From an uncultured Dorea sp. (GTDB taxonomy: Bacteria; Bacillota; Clostridia; Lachnospirales; Lachnospiraceae), in NCBI GenBank assembly GCA_947652615.1, contig CANTDX010000001.1:149610-213609 (forward strand): DNA of 64,000 nt, in the 5' to 3' direction. Position numbers and translations under genes: made by a program. The notes under the pieces are model-generated. The model saw only the letters and a program-made list of their open reading frames with translations. It was not told where the DNA came from and ran no database searches. Positions 8,574-17,690 of the stretch are shown piece after piece (positions within the stretch are counted from its first letter, which is position 1; each line of letters starts with the position of its first letter).

Positions 8574-8637
8574 TCTTTCCCCCTTACTTCGAAAGAGAGG
8601 ACCCGGCCGCTTGTTTCCTGATCCTCCCTTACAACTT

Positions 8638-10344
8638 CTATTTTTCTACATCTACTTCAGCCCAGTTTGTCATACCATTCGTAGATACAAAGTAATTCTT
8701 CACCGTATTTGCTACAAAAGTAGGACTCTGCTCCAGATACTCCGGTACGATGACCGCATTCTTAACAAGCAGCTCCTCAGCCTGCAGATAGATCTCTGCC
8801 TTCTCTTTCTCATCAACAATATCGGTCGCAGACTCGCAGAGTTCTTTGAATTTCTTAGAATCCTCGTTATTCCAGCCAAGCTTGTCTGCATTGAAGTATC
8901 CGGTCTCCGGATCGAACAGCATCAGGATCGCACTTGGTTCGTTGTAATATGGTCCCCATCCGCCGACGGCGATCTCATAATCTCCGGCGTCAATCTTATC
9001 CCACATCACGTTCCATTCCATCATATCGATCTCCAGTGTAATGCCAAGCTCCGCCTCCCAGATCTGTTTGTACCACTCCGCCATCTTCTTGGACAGCTCG
9101 TTGGTTCCGCGGCTTGCGTAGTGAAGTGTCACCTGAGAAGCATCCGCCGGCTTGCCGATCTCCTTGAGTCCTTCCTCCAGGAGCGCCTTTGGATCCTTCA
9201 CTTCCTCCTGAAGCTCCTTCACGAAATAATTCTTGCCGTCGACCAGTTCTGTATAGCTCTTATCTCCGATCAGCATGGTGTCAGGCATAACAGAATAGAT
9301 CGGCAGCGCCTTGCCGTCGCGCAAGGTATCTACAAATTCCTGACGGTCGAACGCTGCGGAAAGCGCCTGACGGATCTTCGTATTCGCTAAGTATTCGTTC
9401 TCCATATTGAACATCAGGAACTCCGGAGCACTGTCCGGAACGATCTCCGTCGTAGACATATTCGCCGCCTCGATCTGCTCCGCCCAGTTGAGATCGGATG
9501 TGGCAACTACGTCAATTTCCTGATTGATGAATGCCTGAATCGCTGTAGCAGGCTCCTGGATAACCTTCATCACGATCTTATCTAGCTTCACATTCTCAGC
9601 GTCCCAGTAATTCTCATTCTTCTTAGCAACAAACTCCGTATTCTGGCTCCATGATTCCACCTCGAACGGTCCGCTGCAGATGATCTTGTCTGCAGATGAA
9701 CCGTAAGCTTCGCCCCACTCCTCGTATTTATCCTGTCTTACCGGATAAACACTTGATGCAAGCTCTGTAAAATAAGACGCGGGATGCGTGATCTTAATCT
9801 CAAGAGTCGTGTCGTCTACCGCCTTCACACCGATATCCTCTGCCGTCTTCCCGTCTTTGCTGTACAATGCTTCCCCGAAATTCTCAATCACCCCGTCGAA
9901 CAGCCATGCATTCACGGCCGCCGTATCCGGATCTGCCATCAGCTTTAAGGTATACTCGAAGTCCTGTGCCGTCAGCGGCTCTCCGTCATTCCATTTGGCA
10001 TTCTCATGCAGATGGAAGGTATAAGTACGTCCATCCTCACTGCTCTCCCAGGTCTCCGCTGCCGCCGGTATGATCTCAGTCGTATTATCTGCCTTTTTGG
10101 CGTTTCGCACCAACGGATCACAGATGATATTGTGTGCAACATTGTCTGGCGCAGATGTATTCAGGATCGGATTCAAGCCTACAACAACGCTGTTGTAACT
10201 GTAGTTAAATACCTTCTCCCCTCCCGCGCTGCCGCCTTCTGTCTTACTGCCGCTTCCGCTTTCTCCTCCCCCGCCGCATCCGGCAAGAGTTCCGGCCACG
10301 AGAACCGCAGCCATGATACCTGCAAGTATCCTTCTCTTCTTCAT
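8638..10344 (-). CDS. Oligopeptide/dipeptide ABC transporter substrate-binding lipoprotein
   Basis: A 568-residue SBP family 5 (OppA/DppA) lipoprotein. The signal peptide ends in lipobox TLAGC (Cys at about residue 23), followed by a Gly/Ser-rich linker, then NPILNTSAPDNVAHNI and the family motif TYTFHLHENAKWNDGEPLTAQDF. It lies outside the membrane and delivers substrate to the permease encoded just upstream. Placing the binding protein after the ATPases and ahead of two amidohydrolases suggests substrates that are hydrolysed after import. A 156-nt gap separates it from oppF; AGGAGGGA precedes the ATG. Confidence 0.92.
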   Translation of the reverse strand: MKKRRILAGIMAAVLVAGTLAGCGGGGESGSGSKTEGGSAGGEKVFNYSYNSVVVGLNPILNTSAPDNVAHNIICDPLVRNAKKADNTTEIIPAAAETWESSEDGRTYTFHLHENAKWNDGEPLTAQDFEYTLKLMADPDTAAVNAWLFDGVIENFGEALYSKDGKTAEDIGVKAVDDTTLEIKITHPASYFTELASSVYPVRQDKYEEWGEAYGSSADKIICSGPFEVESWSQNTEFVAKKNENYWDAENVKLDKIVMKVIQEPATAIQAFINQEIDVVATSDLNWAEQIEAANMSTTEIVPDSAPEFLMFNMENEYLANTKIRQALSAAFDRQEFVDTLRDGKALPIYSVMPDTMLIGDKSYTELVDGKNYFVKELQEEVKDPKALLEEGLKEIGKPADASQVTLHYASRGTNELSKKMAEWYKQIWEAELGITLEIDMMEWNVMWDKIDAGDYEIAVGGWGPYYNEPSAILMLFDPETGYFNADKLGWNNEDSKKFKELCESATDIVDEKEKAEIYLQAEELLVKNAVIVPEYLEQSPTFVANTVKNYFVSTNGMTNWAEVDVEK

Positions 10345-10403
10345 AGAATATTCCCTCCTACTTTAATTATATCTTTCAGCAGCTTAAGATCTGCCATGAC
10401 GGA

Positions 10404-10455
10404 CAACAGTTCAGACAAGTCTCCCTGTTATCCTGACAGTTTCTTACACTGTGAA
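10404..10455 (+). repeat. Degenerate fragment of dispersed hairpin element
   Basis: AACAGTTCAGACAAGTCT (10405-10422) matches the left end of the 41-kb copy in 17 of 18 positions; a following CACTGTGAAG resembles the right end. It occupies the gap between oppF and the binding-protein gene. Confidence 0.4.
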
Positions 10456-10500
10456 GCTTATTGTTATTCGGCGCCGGTCCAGACCAGCTGCCCTGCAGCA

Positions 10501-11475
10501 TCATTTGTTCAGTTCCATAGTCCTGTGGCACGCCACAAAATGATCCGGTTTCACCTCGGCAAGCTCCGGCGTCTCCTGCCTGCACTGATCCGTAGCATAC
10601 CGGCATCTCGCCGCGAAACGGCATCCCGGCTTCGGATTGATCGGGCTTGGGATCTCCCCCTCGATCGGAATCCGCTTCTTCTCCTTCTCAGCATCCGGAT
10701 CCGGGATCGGGATCGCCGACATAAGGGCGGTCGTGTATGGGTGGAGCGGCTCTGCGTACAACTCGTCGCTTGACGCGAATTCTACCATATTTCCAAGGTA
10801 CATAACTCCTACACGGTCTGAGATATGCTTTACCATGGACAGGTCATGGGCTATGAACAGGTATGTCAGGTTCTTCTTCTGCTGAAGTTCGATCAGAAGA
10901 TTGACAACCTGTGCCTGTATGGACACATCAAGAGCCGATATCGGCTCGTCGCATACGATGAATTCCGGTTCGATGGCCAGGGCGCGCGCGATCCCGATGC
11001 GCTGCCTCTGCCCGCCGGAGAATTCGTGGGGGAACCTGGACGCATGCTCTCTGTTAAGCCCGACCAGCTCTAAGAGCTCATGAATCTTCTCCTCCCGCTC
11101 CTTCCCATGGCAGAGTCCGTGGATATCAATTCCTTCCCCTATGATGTCGCCGACCGTCATCCTGGGATTCAGAGACGAGTAAGGATCCTGGAAAATGATC
11201 TGCGCCCTTTTCGTGAATTCCTTCTTCTCCCTGCGGTTCAGGCTGTGGATATCCGTACCGTCGAAGATCACCTGACCGCCGGTTGCTTCATAAAGCCCCA
11301 TCACCGTCTTGCCGCAGGTCGTCTTGCCGCATCCCGACTCACCCACCAGTCCGAGCGTCTCCCCCTTGTATATCTTAAAATTCACGCCGTCTACCGCCTT
11401 AAGCACAGCGTTCTTACCCACCTTGAAATACTTCTTCAGATCCTTTACTTCAATTAAGACTTGTCTTTCAGCCAT
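10501..11475 (-). CDS. oppF: Oligopeptide ABC transporter ATP-binding protein (OppF-like)
   Basis: A 324-residue ABC ATPase. Walker A GESGCGKTT, Q-loop QDPYSSLNPR, signature FSGGQRQR, Walker B FIVCDEPISALD, H-loop LFIAHDLS. The C-terminal oligopeptide-transporter extension has the Cys motif PGCRFAARCRYATDQC that binds a 4Fe-4S cluster in this subfamily. The Opp ATPases work as an OppD/OppF pair on the cytoplasmic face. The ATG immediately follows the oppD stop (TAAATG) with AGGAGGG inside oppD, so it is coupled. Confidence 0.93.
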   Translation of the reverse strand: MAERQVLIEVKDLKKYFKVGKNAVLKAVDGVNFKIYKGETLGLVGESGCGKTTCGKTVMGLYEATGGQVIFDGTDIHSLNRREKKEFTKRAQIIFQDPYSSLNPRMTVGDIIGEGIDIHGLCHGKEREEKIHELLELVGLNREHASRFPHEFSGGQRQRIGIARALAIEPEFIVCDEPISALDVSIQAQVVNLLIELQQKKNLTYLFIAHDLSMVKHISDRVGVMYLGNMVEFASSDELYAEPLHPYTTALMSAIPIPDPDAEKEKKRIPIEGEIPSPINPKPGCRFAARCRYATDQCRQETPELAEVKPDHFVACHRTMELNK

Positions 11476-12510
11476 TTATCTCGCCCTCCTTCTGATCATG
11501 TCTTCCGGAAGCCCTGCGGTATCTGCCTTTGGGTGATAGAGCCAGCAGGAACACTCCTGCGAATCACTGAACCGGGTGATATCCGGGTATCTTTTACGGC
11601 ATACCATCATCCCATATTCGCACCGCGGCGCAAAAGAACATCCGGCCGGAGGATTAATAAGATCCGGCGGCGTACCCTTCAAGGAATACAGTGTCTCTTT
11701 ATTATTCGTGTGTATCTTCGGCACCGAGTTCAAGAGCGCCCTCGTATAAGGGTGCGAAGGCTTGTAGAAGATCTCATCTACCACTCCGCGTTCCACGATC
11801 TTGCCCGCATACATAACCTGGATCCTGTCCGCAACGCTTGCCACAACGCCAAGGTCATGGGTTACAAGGATCACCGCCATCTTAAGCTCTTTCTGCAGGC
11901 TTCCGATCAGCTCCATGATCTGCGCCTGGATGGTCACATCCAACGCCGTCGTCGGCTCATCCGCGATCAGGATCTCCGGCTTGCAGGCAAGCGCGACCGC
12001 GATCATCGCTCTCTGGCGCATTCCTCCTGAGAACTCGAAGGGATACTGCTTCATCCGCTCCTCCGCATTCGGGATCTTAACCAGCTTAAGCATCTCAAGG
12101 GCCTGATTCCTCGCCTCAGCCTTGGATATGTCCTGATGGATCAGGATACTCTCCATGATCTGATCTCCGATCTTCATCGTCGGATTCAGCGAAGTCATGG
12201 GATCCTGGAAGATCATGGATATCTTACTTCCTCTGATCTGGCTCATCTGTTTCTCGTTATAATCCAGAAGATTGTCTCCGTGAAAAAGAATCGCCGATCC
12301 CTCGCCCTTTCTAATCTCCGTATTGGACTCGGGAAGGAGTCCCATGATCGCCTTCGACGTAACCGTCTTCCCGCATCCGGATTCCCCGACAATGGCAAGA
12401 GTCTCCCCTCTGTTCAGATAGAAGTCCACACCCCTGACAGCATGAGAAATACCTGCATATGTACGGAAGGAAACTTCCAAATTCTTAACTTCTAATATCT
12501 TCTCACTCAT
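11476..12510 (-). CDS. oppD: Oligopeptide ABC transporter ATP-binding protein (OppD-like)
   Basis: A 344-residue ABC ATPase. Walker A GESGCGKTV, QDPMTSLNPTM Q-loop, signature FSGGMRQRAM, Walker B ILIADEPTTALD, H-loop VTHDLGVV, and the C-terminal PAGCSFAPRCEYGMMVC cluster. OppD type by the GGMRQR signature. It lies 11 nt after oppC and directly abuts oppF. Confidence 0.93.
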   Translation of the reverse strand: MSEKILEVKNLEVSFRTYAGISHAVRGVDFYLNRGETLAIVGESGCGKTVTSKAIMGLLPESNTEIRKGEGSAILFHGDNLLDYNEKQMSQIRGSKISMIFQDPMTSLNPTMKIGDQIMESILIHQDISKAEARNQALEMLKLVKIPNAEERMKQYPFEFSGGMRQRAMIAVALACKPEILIADEPTTALDVTIQAQIMELIGSLQKELKMAVILVTHDLGVVASVADRIQVMYAGKIVERGVVDEIFYKPSHPYTRALLNSVPKIHTNNKETLYSLKGTPPDLINPPAGCSFAPRCEYGMMVCRKRYPDITRFSDSQECSCWLYHPKADTAGLPEDMIRRRAR

Positions 12511-12521
12511 GTTATCTTCTC

Positions 12522-13469
12522 CTATTGTCTAAGTTTCGGATCCAATGCATCTGAAAGTCCGTCCCCGATCAAATGGAAGGACAAAATCGTCAGTACGATC
12601 AGCAGACAGGGGAAAAACAACTGATACGGATAGAACATCAATTGCTGCTGCCCCGCACTCGCCAATGCACCCCAGCTTGTCTCCGGCGGCTTCACTCCAA
12701 GTCCGATATAGCTTAAGAACGCCTCGCTGAATATGAATCCCGGAACAGACATCGTGATATCTACCATGATGATTCCCAGGGTATTGGGAAGAAGGTGCTT
12801 GATAATGATCCTCCTGGTATCTGCCCCAAGCGCCTTTGCCGCCTGTACATAATCCTGCTCCTTGATCTGTAGGATCTGTCCTCTCACCATGCGCGCCGTT
12901 CCCACCCACGCGGTAAGAGACATGGCAAATACCAGCGAGAACAGGCTTCTTCCCATAACCATAGACAGAATAACCACAATGATCAGATACGGCAGGTTAC
13001 CGATGAATTCACAGATACGCATAATAATATCGTCCACCAGACCTCCCTTAAGCCCGGCCAGCGCACCGGCCAGCGCACCGATCACGAACATCACAAGGGT
13101 ACAGCACAGACCGATATAGATAGAGATACGCCCTCCTACGCATACACGCGTGAACAGATCCCTTCCCATATCGTCCGTCCCAAACCAGTGCTCACTGCTT
13201 GGACTCTGGTTCTTAATGGACGAGTCTATATACTGATAATCCTGGCCCGAAAGCAGCGGTCCTACAAACAGCAGGAGCACAACCGCGATCAGCAGGAACA
13301 TACCGAACAGCGCCAAACGGTTGGCCCGGAATCTTCTCCATACATCCGCCCAGTAAGTCAGAGATTTCTTGCCTATTTCCTCGCCGGACAGTCCTTCCGT
13401 ACCAACCCGCCTGAACAAGTCGTCCGTCAAAGAAATATCTTCTATATTCATATTTACATTTTCACTCAT
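12522..13469 (-). CDS. oppC: Oligopeptide ABC transporter permease (OppC-like)
   Basis: A 315-residue inner-membrane permease. About 80 cytoplasmic residues precede the first of six membrane segments (LALFGMFLLIAVVLLLFVG); the LSGQDYQYID / HWFGTDDMGRDLFTRV block and the EAA loop AAKALGADTRRIIIKHLLPN are diagnostic. I start at MSENVNMN (13469) after GGGGTGA; the longer frame would overlap oppB and has no ribosome site. Confidence 0.92.
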   Translation of the reverse strand: MSENVNMNIEDISLTDDLFRRVGTEGLSGEEIGKKSLTYWADVWRRFRANRLALFGMFLLIAVVLLLFVGPLLSGQDYQYIDSSIKNQSPSSEHWFGTDDMGRDLFTRVCVGGRISIYIGLCCTLVMFVIGALAGALAGLKGGLVDDIIMRICEFIGNLPYLIIVVILSMVMGRSLFSLVFAMSLTAWVGTARMVRGQILQIKEQDYVQAAKALGADTRRIIIKHLLPNTLGIIMVDITMSVPGFIFSEAFLSYIGLGVKPPETSWGALASAGQQQLMFYPYQLFFPCLLIVLTILSFHLIGDGLSDALDPKLRQ

Positions 13470-13485
13470 CTTCTGCTCACCCCGC

Positions 13486-14421
13486 TTACTTCTTCCCTTT
13501 GGCAACACGGATCCTTGGATCAACAATGCCGTATAAAATATCTACCACAATAAGCGCAATAACGAATAACAAGGCAAAGAAAATCGTCAATCCGATCACC
13601 ATAGTATAGTCGTTGTCCGATACAGATTTCACATAGTAAAATCCAAGTCCCGGAATCGAGAACATCTTCTCAATGATAAAGGAGCCCGCGAATATTCCTG
13701 CCAGAGCCGGCCCGATCATCGTCACGATCGGGATCATGGAATTGCGCAGTACATGCTTCCTGACGACTCTTCCTCTTGAACAGCCCTTCGCCTTCGCCGT
13801 CACGATATAGTCTTCTCCGATCACAGACAGCGTGCTGCTCCTCATGTATTTCGTATAAGAAGCAATTCCGCCGATCGCGTATGCCGCTACCGGAAGTATG
13901 TAATGCTTCAGCTCGCCCCAGCCGAATACCGGCACAAGCTTCCACTTGAACGCCAGGAAATACTGCAGAAGCGAGGCGAATACGAAGCTTGGCACGCAGA
14001 TCGCAAGCACAACCAGCACACGGATCAAATGATCCACCGCCTTCCCTCTGTTCAGCGCCGAGACCATCCCCAGCAGCACTCCGATCACCACCTGGAAGAC
14101 GATCGCCATAAGACCGATCTTCGCCGATATCAGTGTATTCTCCTTGATGATGTCGTTGGCGCTCTTCCCTGTGTAGACGATCGATTCTCCAAAGTCCCCT
14201 GTTGTCAGGAGATTCTTCATATATTTGACGTACCGCACTGTTACCGGCTGGTCAAAGCCATACTTTTCATTAATGATCGCCTGCGCCTGTTCTGGCATCT
14301 GTCCCACCTTGGCCGCGATAGGATCCCCCGGCGCTGCGGCAACCAGGAAAAATGTAGCCGTCGCAATGAGAAACAGCGTCAGAACCGCATAGCCGATTCT
14401 CTTTCCAATGAATTTCAACAT
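13486..14421 (-). CDS. oppB: Oligopeptide ABC transporter permease (OppB-like)
   Basis: A 311-residue permease with an N-terminal membrane segment (MLKFIGKRIGYAVLTLFLIATATFFL type), the PGDPI motif, and the EAA loop TAKAKGCSRGRVVRKHVLRNSM. Six predicted membrane segments. Forms the channel with OppC. First transport gene of the operon, 28 nt after the GntR regulator gene; AGGAGGG precedes its ATG. Confidence 0.92.
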   Translation of the reverse strand: MLKFIGKRIGYAVLTLFLIATATFFLVAAAPGDPIAAKVGQMPEQAQAIINEKYGFDQPVTVRYVKYMKNLLTTGDFGESIVYTGKSANDIIKENTLISAKIGLMAIVFQVVIGVLLGMVSALNRGKAVDHLIRVLVVLAICVPSFVFASLLQYFLAFKWKLVPVFGWGELKHYILPVAAYAIGGIASYTKYMRSSTLSVIGEDYIVTAKAKGCSRGRVVRKHVLRNSMIPIVTMIGPALAGIFAGSFIIEKMFSIPGLGFYYVKSVSDNDYTMVIGLTIFFALLFVIALIVVDILYGIVDPRIRVAKGKK

Positions 14422-14449
14422 ATTATCTTATCCCTCCTGTTCTTCGTGA

Positions 14450-15139
14450 TCACTCTTCTGCCGATTCGTTCTGCCGGGTTGCCTGATGCAGTGTCTTCGG
14501 CACTACAGCATAGTGATCGCTGATCTCTTTGGTGATCGTATCTACATCCGCTTGTCTTTTAAAAAAATCTAAAATCCATTGATGGTTTCTCCCTAATACG
14601 TCATAAGGCATCAGCCCTTGGGATTTCATCGTGTGATAAGTAGCAGTATTGGCTCCCTGCAGAGATTTCCACATATGGTAAAGCCTTTCACAGCCGGCTT
14701 CTTCTACAATTGCCGAGTGGAATCTCTCATCCGCTGCTATGATCTCATACAAATCCTTCTTTTCCGCGCTTCTTTCGATATCATCAACTGCACTCTGCAG
14801 TTTGTAAAGCCCTTCCCTGGACATCTTCCCATCAAAAATCTTCACAGCCAGTTCTTCCAGTGTAGAACGGATCAGGTACAGCTCCGACATTTCTTCATAT
14901 GTCAATACCTTCACCACACACCCCTTCTGGGAGGTATATGTAACCAGGCCTTCTTCTTCTATCTGCCTGAGCGCCTCTCTTACCGGCCCCCGGCTGACCT
15001 GATACATCTCTGCGATCTCCTTTTCATTAATCTTCTCTCCCGGAACAAATTCTGCACGCAGAATCTTTTCACGCAAAACATCTGCTAACTGTTCCCGCAG
15101 AGTCCTCTTTGATACAAACTGCGGTCTCTTATCCTCCAC
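14450..15139 (-). CDS. GntR family transcriptional regulator (FCD domain)
   Basis: A ~229-residue GntR/FadR-type regulator. The N-terminal winged helix (LREQLADVLREKILRAEFVPGE, EIAEMYQVSRGPVREALRQIEEEGLV) is followed by an all-helical FCD ligand domain (YLIRSTLEELAV, ERFHSAIVEEAG). As first gene of the peptide uptake/amidohydrolase operon it probably controls that operon, with a substrate-derived effector. Start: an ATG lies only one base from AGGAGG, whereas the GTG two codons later is spaced correctly, so I use GTG at 15139. Palindromes near the promoter are candidate operators. Confidence 0.9.
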   Translation of the reverse strand: MEDKRPQFVSKRTLREQLADVLREKILRAEFVPGEKINEKEIAEMYQVSRGPVREALRQIEEEGLVTYTSQKGCVVKVLTYEEMSELYLIRSTLEELAVKIFDGKMSREGLYKLQSAVDDIERSAEKKDLYEIIAADERFHSAIVEEAGCERLYHMWKSLQGANTATYHTMKSQGLMPYDVLGRNHQWILDFFKRQADVDTITKEISDHYAVVPKTLHQATRQNESAEE

Positions 15140-15160
15140 TGGCATCCCTCCTTATAACGA

Positions 15161-15172
15161 ATTATGCATAAT
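15161..15172. promoter_or_regulatory. Palindromic operator candidate (ATTATGCATAAT)
   Basis: A perfect 12-bp palindrome just downstream of the predicted transcription start, between the -10 and the gntR start. A second perfect palindrome, AAATGTTAACATTT (15214-15227), overlaps the -35. Their placement suits repression by the GntR protein encoded next. Confidence 0.5.
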
Positions 15173-15186
15173 GTTTAATTACTTAT

Positions 15187-15215
15187 ATTATAACAACGTA
15201 AAAGTTAAATGTCAA
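15187..15215 (-). promoter_or_regulatory. Consensus sigma-A promoter of the gntR-opp-amidohydrolase operon
   Basis: Minus strand -35 TTGACA (15210-15215), 17-bp spacer, -10 TATAAT (15187-15192): a perfect match to consensus, which implies the operon is strong unless repressed. Confidence 0.88.
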
Positions 15216-15299
15216 ATGTTAACATTTTTGCGTTGTGATTTTTGAATAAACTTTACAAAATAGCAGCCCCTAATTTGTGCAGTTTTACCGTTCTTCTCC

Positions 15300-15536
15300 C
15301 TATTCTTCGTGTATTTCCACCAAAATAATATCTGACCCAATCTTCTTGATACACTTGTACGGTATGATGTACTCCGACCCGTCACAGAAAAATCCGCACA
15401 GTTTCCCGCCTTTGGGGATCACCAGAGCCTCAATGCATCCGTTACACTCATCAATGATCAGATCCACCACATATCCCAGCTTCTTACAATCACAGGCATT
15501 GATAACTTCCTTATTCTCCAGTTCGCATAACCTCAT
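15300..15536 (-). CDS. YlmC/YmxH family sporulation-associated PRC-barrel protein
   Basis: A 78-residue protein, MRLCELENKEVINACDCKKLGYV to VEIHEE, matching the PRC-barrel YlmC/YmxH family found in endospore-forming Firmicutes (role not settled). Includes DLIIDECNGCIEALVIP and IPYKCIKKIGSDIILVE, the repeated beta-hairpins of the barrel. Start chosen after AGGTGG 7 nt upstream; the longer frame begins inside the preceding hairpin. Confidence 0.85.
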   Translation of the reverse strand: MRLCELENKEVINACDCKKLGYVVDLIIDECNGCIEALVIPKGGKLCGFFCDGSEYIIPYKCIKKIGSDIILVEIHEE

Positions 15537-15574
15537 ATCTCTACCACCTCTCCCACTTCTTCCGGACATAGAAG

Positions 15575-15615
15575 GAGCCGCATATACTGCTTCCTGTTTC
15601 CAGTATATGCGGCTC
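15575..15615 (-). terminator. Hairpin terminator after ferredoxin
   Basis: A 15-bp perfect stem (15575-15589 with 15601-15615) and 11-nt loop just after the ferredoxin stop. T content after the stem is modest on both strands, so it may be a terminator or an RNA-stabilising hairpin. Confidence 0.6.
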
Positions 15616-15631
15616 TTCCCCTCTTGTTAAA

Positions 15632-15817
15632 TTACTGTTCAATATCAATTACAGAAACCGGACAGTCGTCCCTCGCCTCCTCTGCCGTGCTTTCATACTC
15701 CGGTGCGACGTCTGCATATGCCTCTGCAACGCCGTCGTCATTGAACCGAAATACTTCCGGACAGGCAGCCACACATGCACCGCATGAGATACATCCGTCA
15801 TTCACTCTGGCCTTCAT
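15632..15817 (-). CDS. Small ferredoxin, single [4Fe-4S] cluster
   Basis: A 61-residue ferredoxin. Cys9, Cys12 and Cys15 (CISCGAC) plus Cys52 (DDCPVSVI) are the expected ligands of one 4Fe-4S cluster; an extra Cys19-Pro and loss of the other ligands show that the second cluster is gone, as in Thermotoga/Desulfovibrio-type monocluster ferredoxins. Acidic, soluble electron carrier. AAGGAGGAA precedes the ATG. Own unit between arcC and a hairpin. Confidence 0.93.
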   Translation of the reverse strand: MKARVNDGCISCGACVAACPEVFRFNDDGVAEAYADVAPEYESTAEEARDDCPVSVIDIEQ

Positions 15818-15899
15818 GGGTTCTTCCTCCTTGCATTATAGAATCATTTGCAGTATTCCCAATTATTCCACAGCTATTCAGTCATATCCGGCAAAATGT

Positions 15900-15927
15900 G
15901 TAACAGTTCAAATACCTCCGCGGTTAC
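15900..15927 (-). repeat. Partial copy of dispersed hairpin element (overlaps arcC stop)
   Basis: Twenty-four of 28 bases match the reverse complement of the right end of the elements near 35.1 and 41.1 kb. The arcC stop codon (15924-15926) lies inside it. Confidence 0.55.
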
Positions 15928-16853
15928 CGGATCCAGGTCCCTGTCCTGCCCTTCAGCGCGTCCTTGAGCCTGTCAAAGGATGTGATCAGCGCGCTTCTGC
16001 CCTCGCCCTTCTCGATAAAGGATACCGATGCGCTGAATTTCGGAAGCATATTATACTCCCCGAAATGTCCCTCTTCCATATATTGCTTCGCCTGCCCAAG
16101 ATTGATCTCGCCAAGCTCCTCTTCCTGCGGCCTGCCCATGTTGATCTTCACCTTCTCCACACTGGTAAGGATGATCAGCTCATCTGCGTTGATCTCTTCC
16201 GCCATCCGGCCTGCCGCCAGATCCTTCTCGATCACCGCGCTTGCTCCCCGAAGATGATGATCCTGTTCAAGCACCGGGATTCCGCCGCCGCCGCAGGCGA
16301 CCACGATCTGATCCGCATCCAGGAGCGCACGGATCGCATCGATCTCCACAATACGGACAGGATTCGGCGCAGACACGATCCTCCGGTATCCCTTCCCGGG
16401 CTCTTCTACGATATAATTGCCCTTCTTGCGCTCCTCATTCGCTTCTTCTACATTCATATAACGTCCCAGGATCTTCGTCGGCGTATAGAACGCTTCGTCA
16501 TACGGATCCACGATCACCTGTGTCAGTATCGTACTGACTGTCCGGTAGATGCCCCGATCCAGCAGCTCTTCACGGATACCGTTCTGCAGGTCGTATCCGA
16601 TATACCCCTGACTCATAGCAGAGCACACCGACATCGGCGCCGGCGTATAGTCCTGGTGAGTCTTGCCGAATTCATTCATCGCCGTGTGGATCATACCCAC
16701 CTGCGGCGCATTACTGTGGGTGATCGCCACCTGGTATTCCGCCTTGATCAGATCGGCGATTACCCCGGCCGTCTTCTTAACCGCTATCTTCTGCTCCGGC
16801 AGCGTAGTTCCAAGCGCGCGGTGTCCCAGCGCAACCACAACCCTTTTCTTCAT
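15924..16853 (-). CDS. arcC: Carbamate kinase
   Basis: A 309-residue amino-acid kinase-fold enzyme that makes ATP from carbamoyl phosphate and ADP. Seen: VVALGHRALG at the N-terminus (the common form is GGNALG, so this is a variant), THSNAPQVG, SVCSAMSQGYIGYDLQN, VACGGGGIPV and NADELIILTSVEKV. No arginine deiminase or ornithine carbamoyltransferase is adjacent, so it may serve allantoin/oxamate, agmatine or citrulline breakdown encoded elsewhere. A start shortly after AAGAAGGA. Confidence 0.9.
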   Translation of the reverse strand: MKKRVVVALGHRALGTTLPEQKIAVKKTAGVIADLIKAEYQVAITHSNAPQVGMIHTAMNEFGKTHQDYTPAPMSVCSAMSQGYIGYDLQNGIREELLDRGIYRTVSTILTQVIVDPYDEAFYTPTKILGRYMNVEEANEERKKGNYIVEEPGKGYRRIVSAPNPVRIVEIDAIRALLDADQIVVACGGGGIPVLEQDHHLRGASAVIEKDLAAGRMAEEINADELIILTSVEKVKINMGRPQEEELGEINLGQAKQYMEEGHFGEYNMLPKFSASVSFIEKGEGRSALITSFDRLKDALKGRTGTWIR

Positions 16854-16901
16854 ATACTATCCTTCTTTCTATGTTCTCTATCCAGACTCAGGCTCCTTCA
16901 T

Positions 16902-17519
16902 CTACCGAATGAAGTTCGTCGCTACTCTTTCTTCCTTCTTCGGCAAGCCGTATTCCTTCTTTCCAAGCTCAATGCTCTTCATCAGGAAAGACATATTCCT
17001 TGCCAGGGTACGCATAATCTGCATTCCCTCGCCGTCCGCGGCAGCCTCCGCAGCGTTATTGCCATGGATACTGTTCCAATACTGGCCGGACGCCACCGGC
17101 ATTCCGCTGATGGTAAAATACTTATTCAGCTCGTCAAATGTTGCGGACAGACCTCCTCTTCTCGCTGAAACAACACTCGCTCCCACCTTCATCGTCTTAT
17201 CAAAATGAGTGCTGTAAAAGAGCCTGTCCAAGAATGCGATCAGGGTCGCATTGGCAGAAGCATAATATACCGGACTTCCGACTACCAGTCCATCGCACTC
17301 CCCGAAGGTCTTCGCGGTCTCATTTACCAGATCGTCAAACGCACATTTCCCTGTCTTGGCGCACGCGCCGCAGGCAACGCATCCCCTGATATCTCTATTG
17401 CCCACCTGGATCAACTCTGTCTCAATATCATTCTCGGCAAATATCTTCTCCATCTCATGCAATGCGGTATAGGTACTGCCCTGCGCATGCGGGCTTCCGT
17501 TGATCAATAATACTTTCAT
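16902..17519 (-). CDS. Flavodoxin-fold NAD(P)H-dependent FMN reductase with Cys motif
   Basis: A 205-residue protein. MKVLLINGSPHAQGSTYTALHEM is the FMN phosphate-binding start of the NADPH-dependent FMN reductase / iron-sulfur flavoprotein family. A compact Cys cluster CVACGACAKTGKC (about residues 47-59) is typical of iron-sulfur flavoproteins of anaerobes. VVGSPVYYASANATLIAFLDRL contacts the flavin ring. Probable cytoplasmic oxidoreductase; electron partner unknown, though a ferredoxin is encoded nearby. Confidence 0.88.
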   Translation of the reverse strand: MKVLLINGSPHAQGSTYTALHEMEKIFAENDIETELIQVGNRDIRGCVACGACAKTGKCAFDDLVNETAKTFGECDGLVVGSPVYYASANATLIAFLDRLFYSTHFDKTMKVGASVVSARRGGLSATFDELNKYFTISGMPVASGQYWNSIHGNNAAEAAADGEGMQIMRTLARNMSFLMKSIELGKKEYGLPKKEERVATNFIR

Positions 17520-17590
17520 GGTACTTCCCTCCTGAAAAATAAGATAGTGCTATTGTATCATTCCAATCCATATCCAGCAAGATTTGATTT

Positions 17591-17619
17591 TTGATTTTTT
17601 TGCTTCTTAATGTTATACT
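17591..17619 (+). promoter_or_regulatory. Promoter of PepSY lipoprotein gene
   Basis: -35 TTGATT (17591-17596), 17-bp T-rich spacer, -10 TATACT (17614-17619), about 70 nt before the ATG. Confidence 0.65.
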
Positions 17620-17690
17620 ATATATGATTTACATATATACATAATAGAATGTAAAGAAAAATTCAGAAAGAATAAGAGGTGATCTATCAT

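Noticed and set aside
15624..17168. 514-codon plus-strand open frame
   Set aside because: Antisense to ferredoxin, carbamate kinase and flavodoxin-fold genes; its translation has no recognisable domain and the opposite strand shows clear families.
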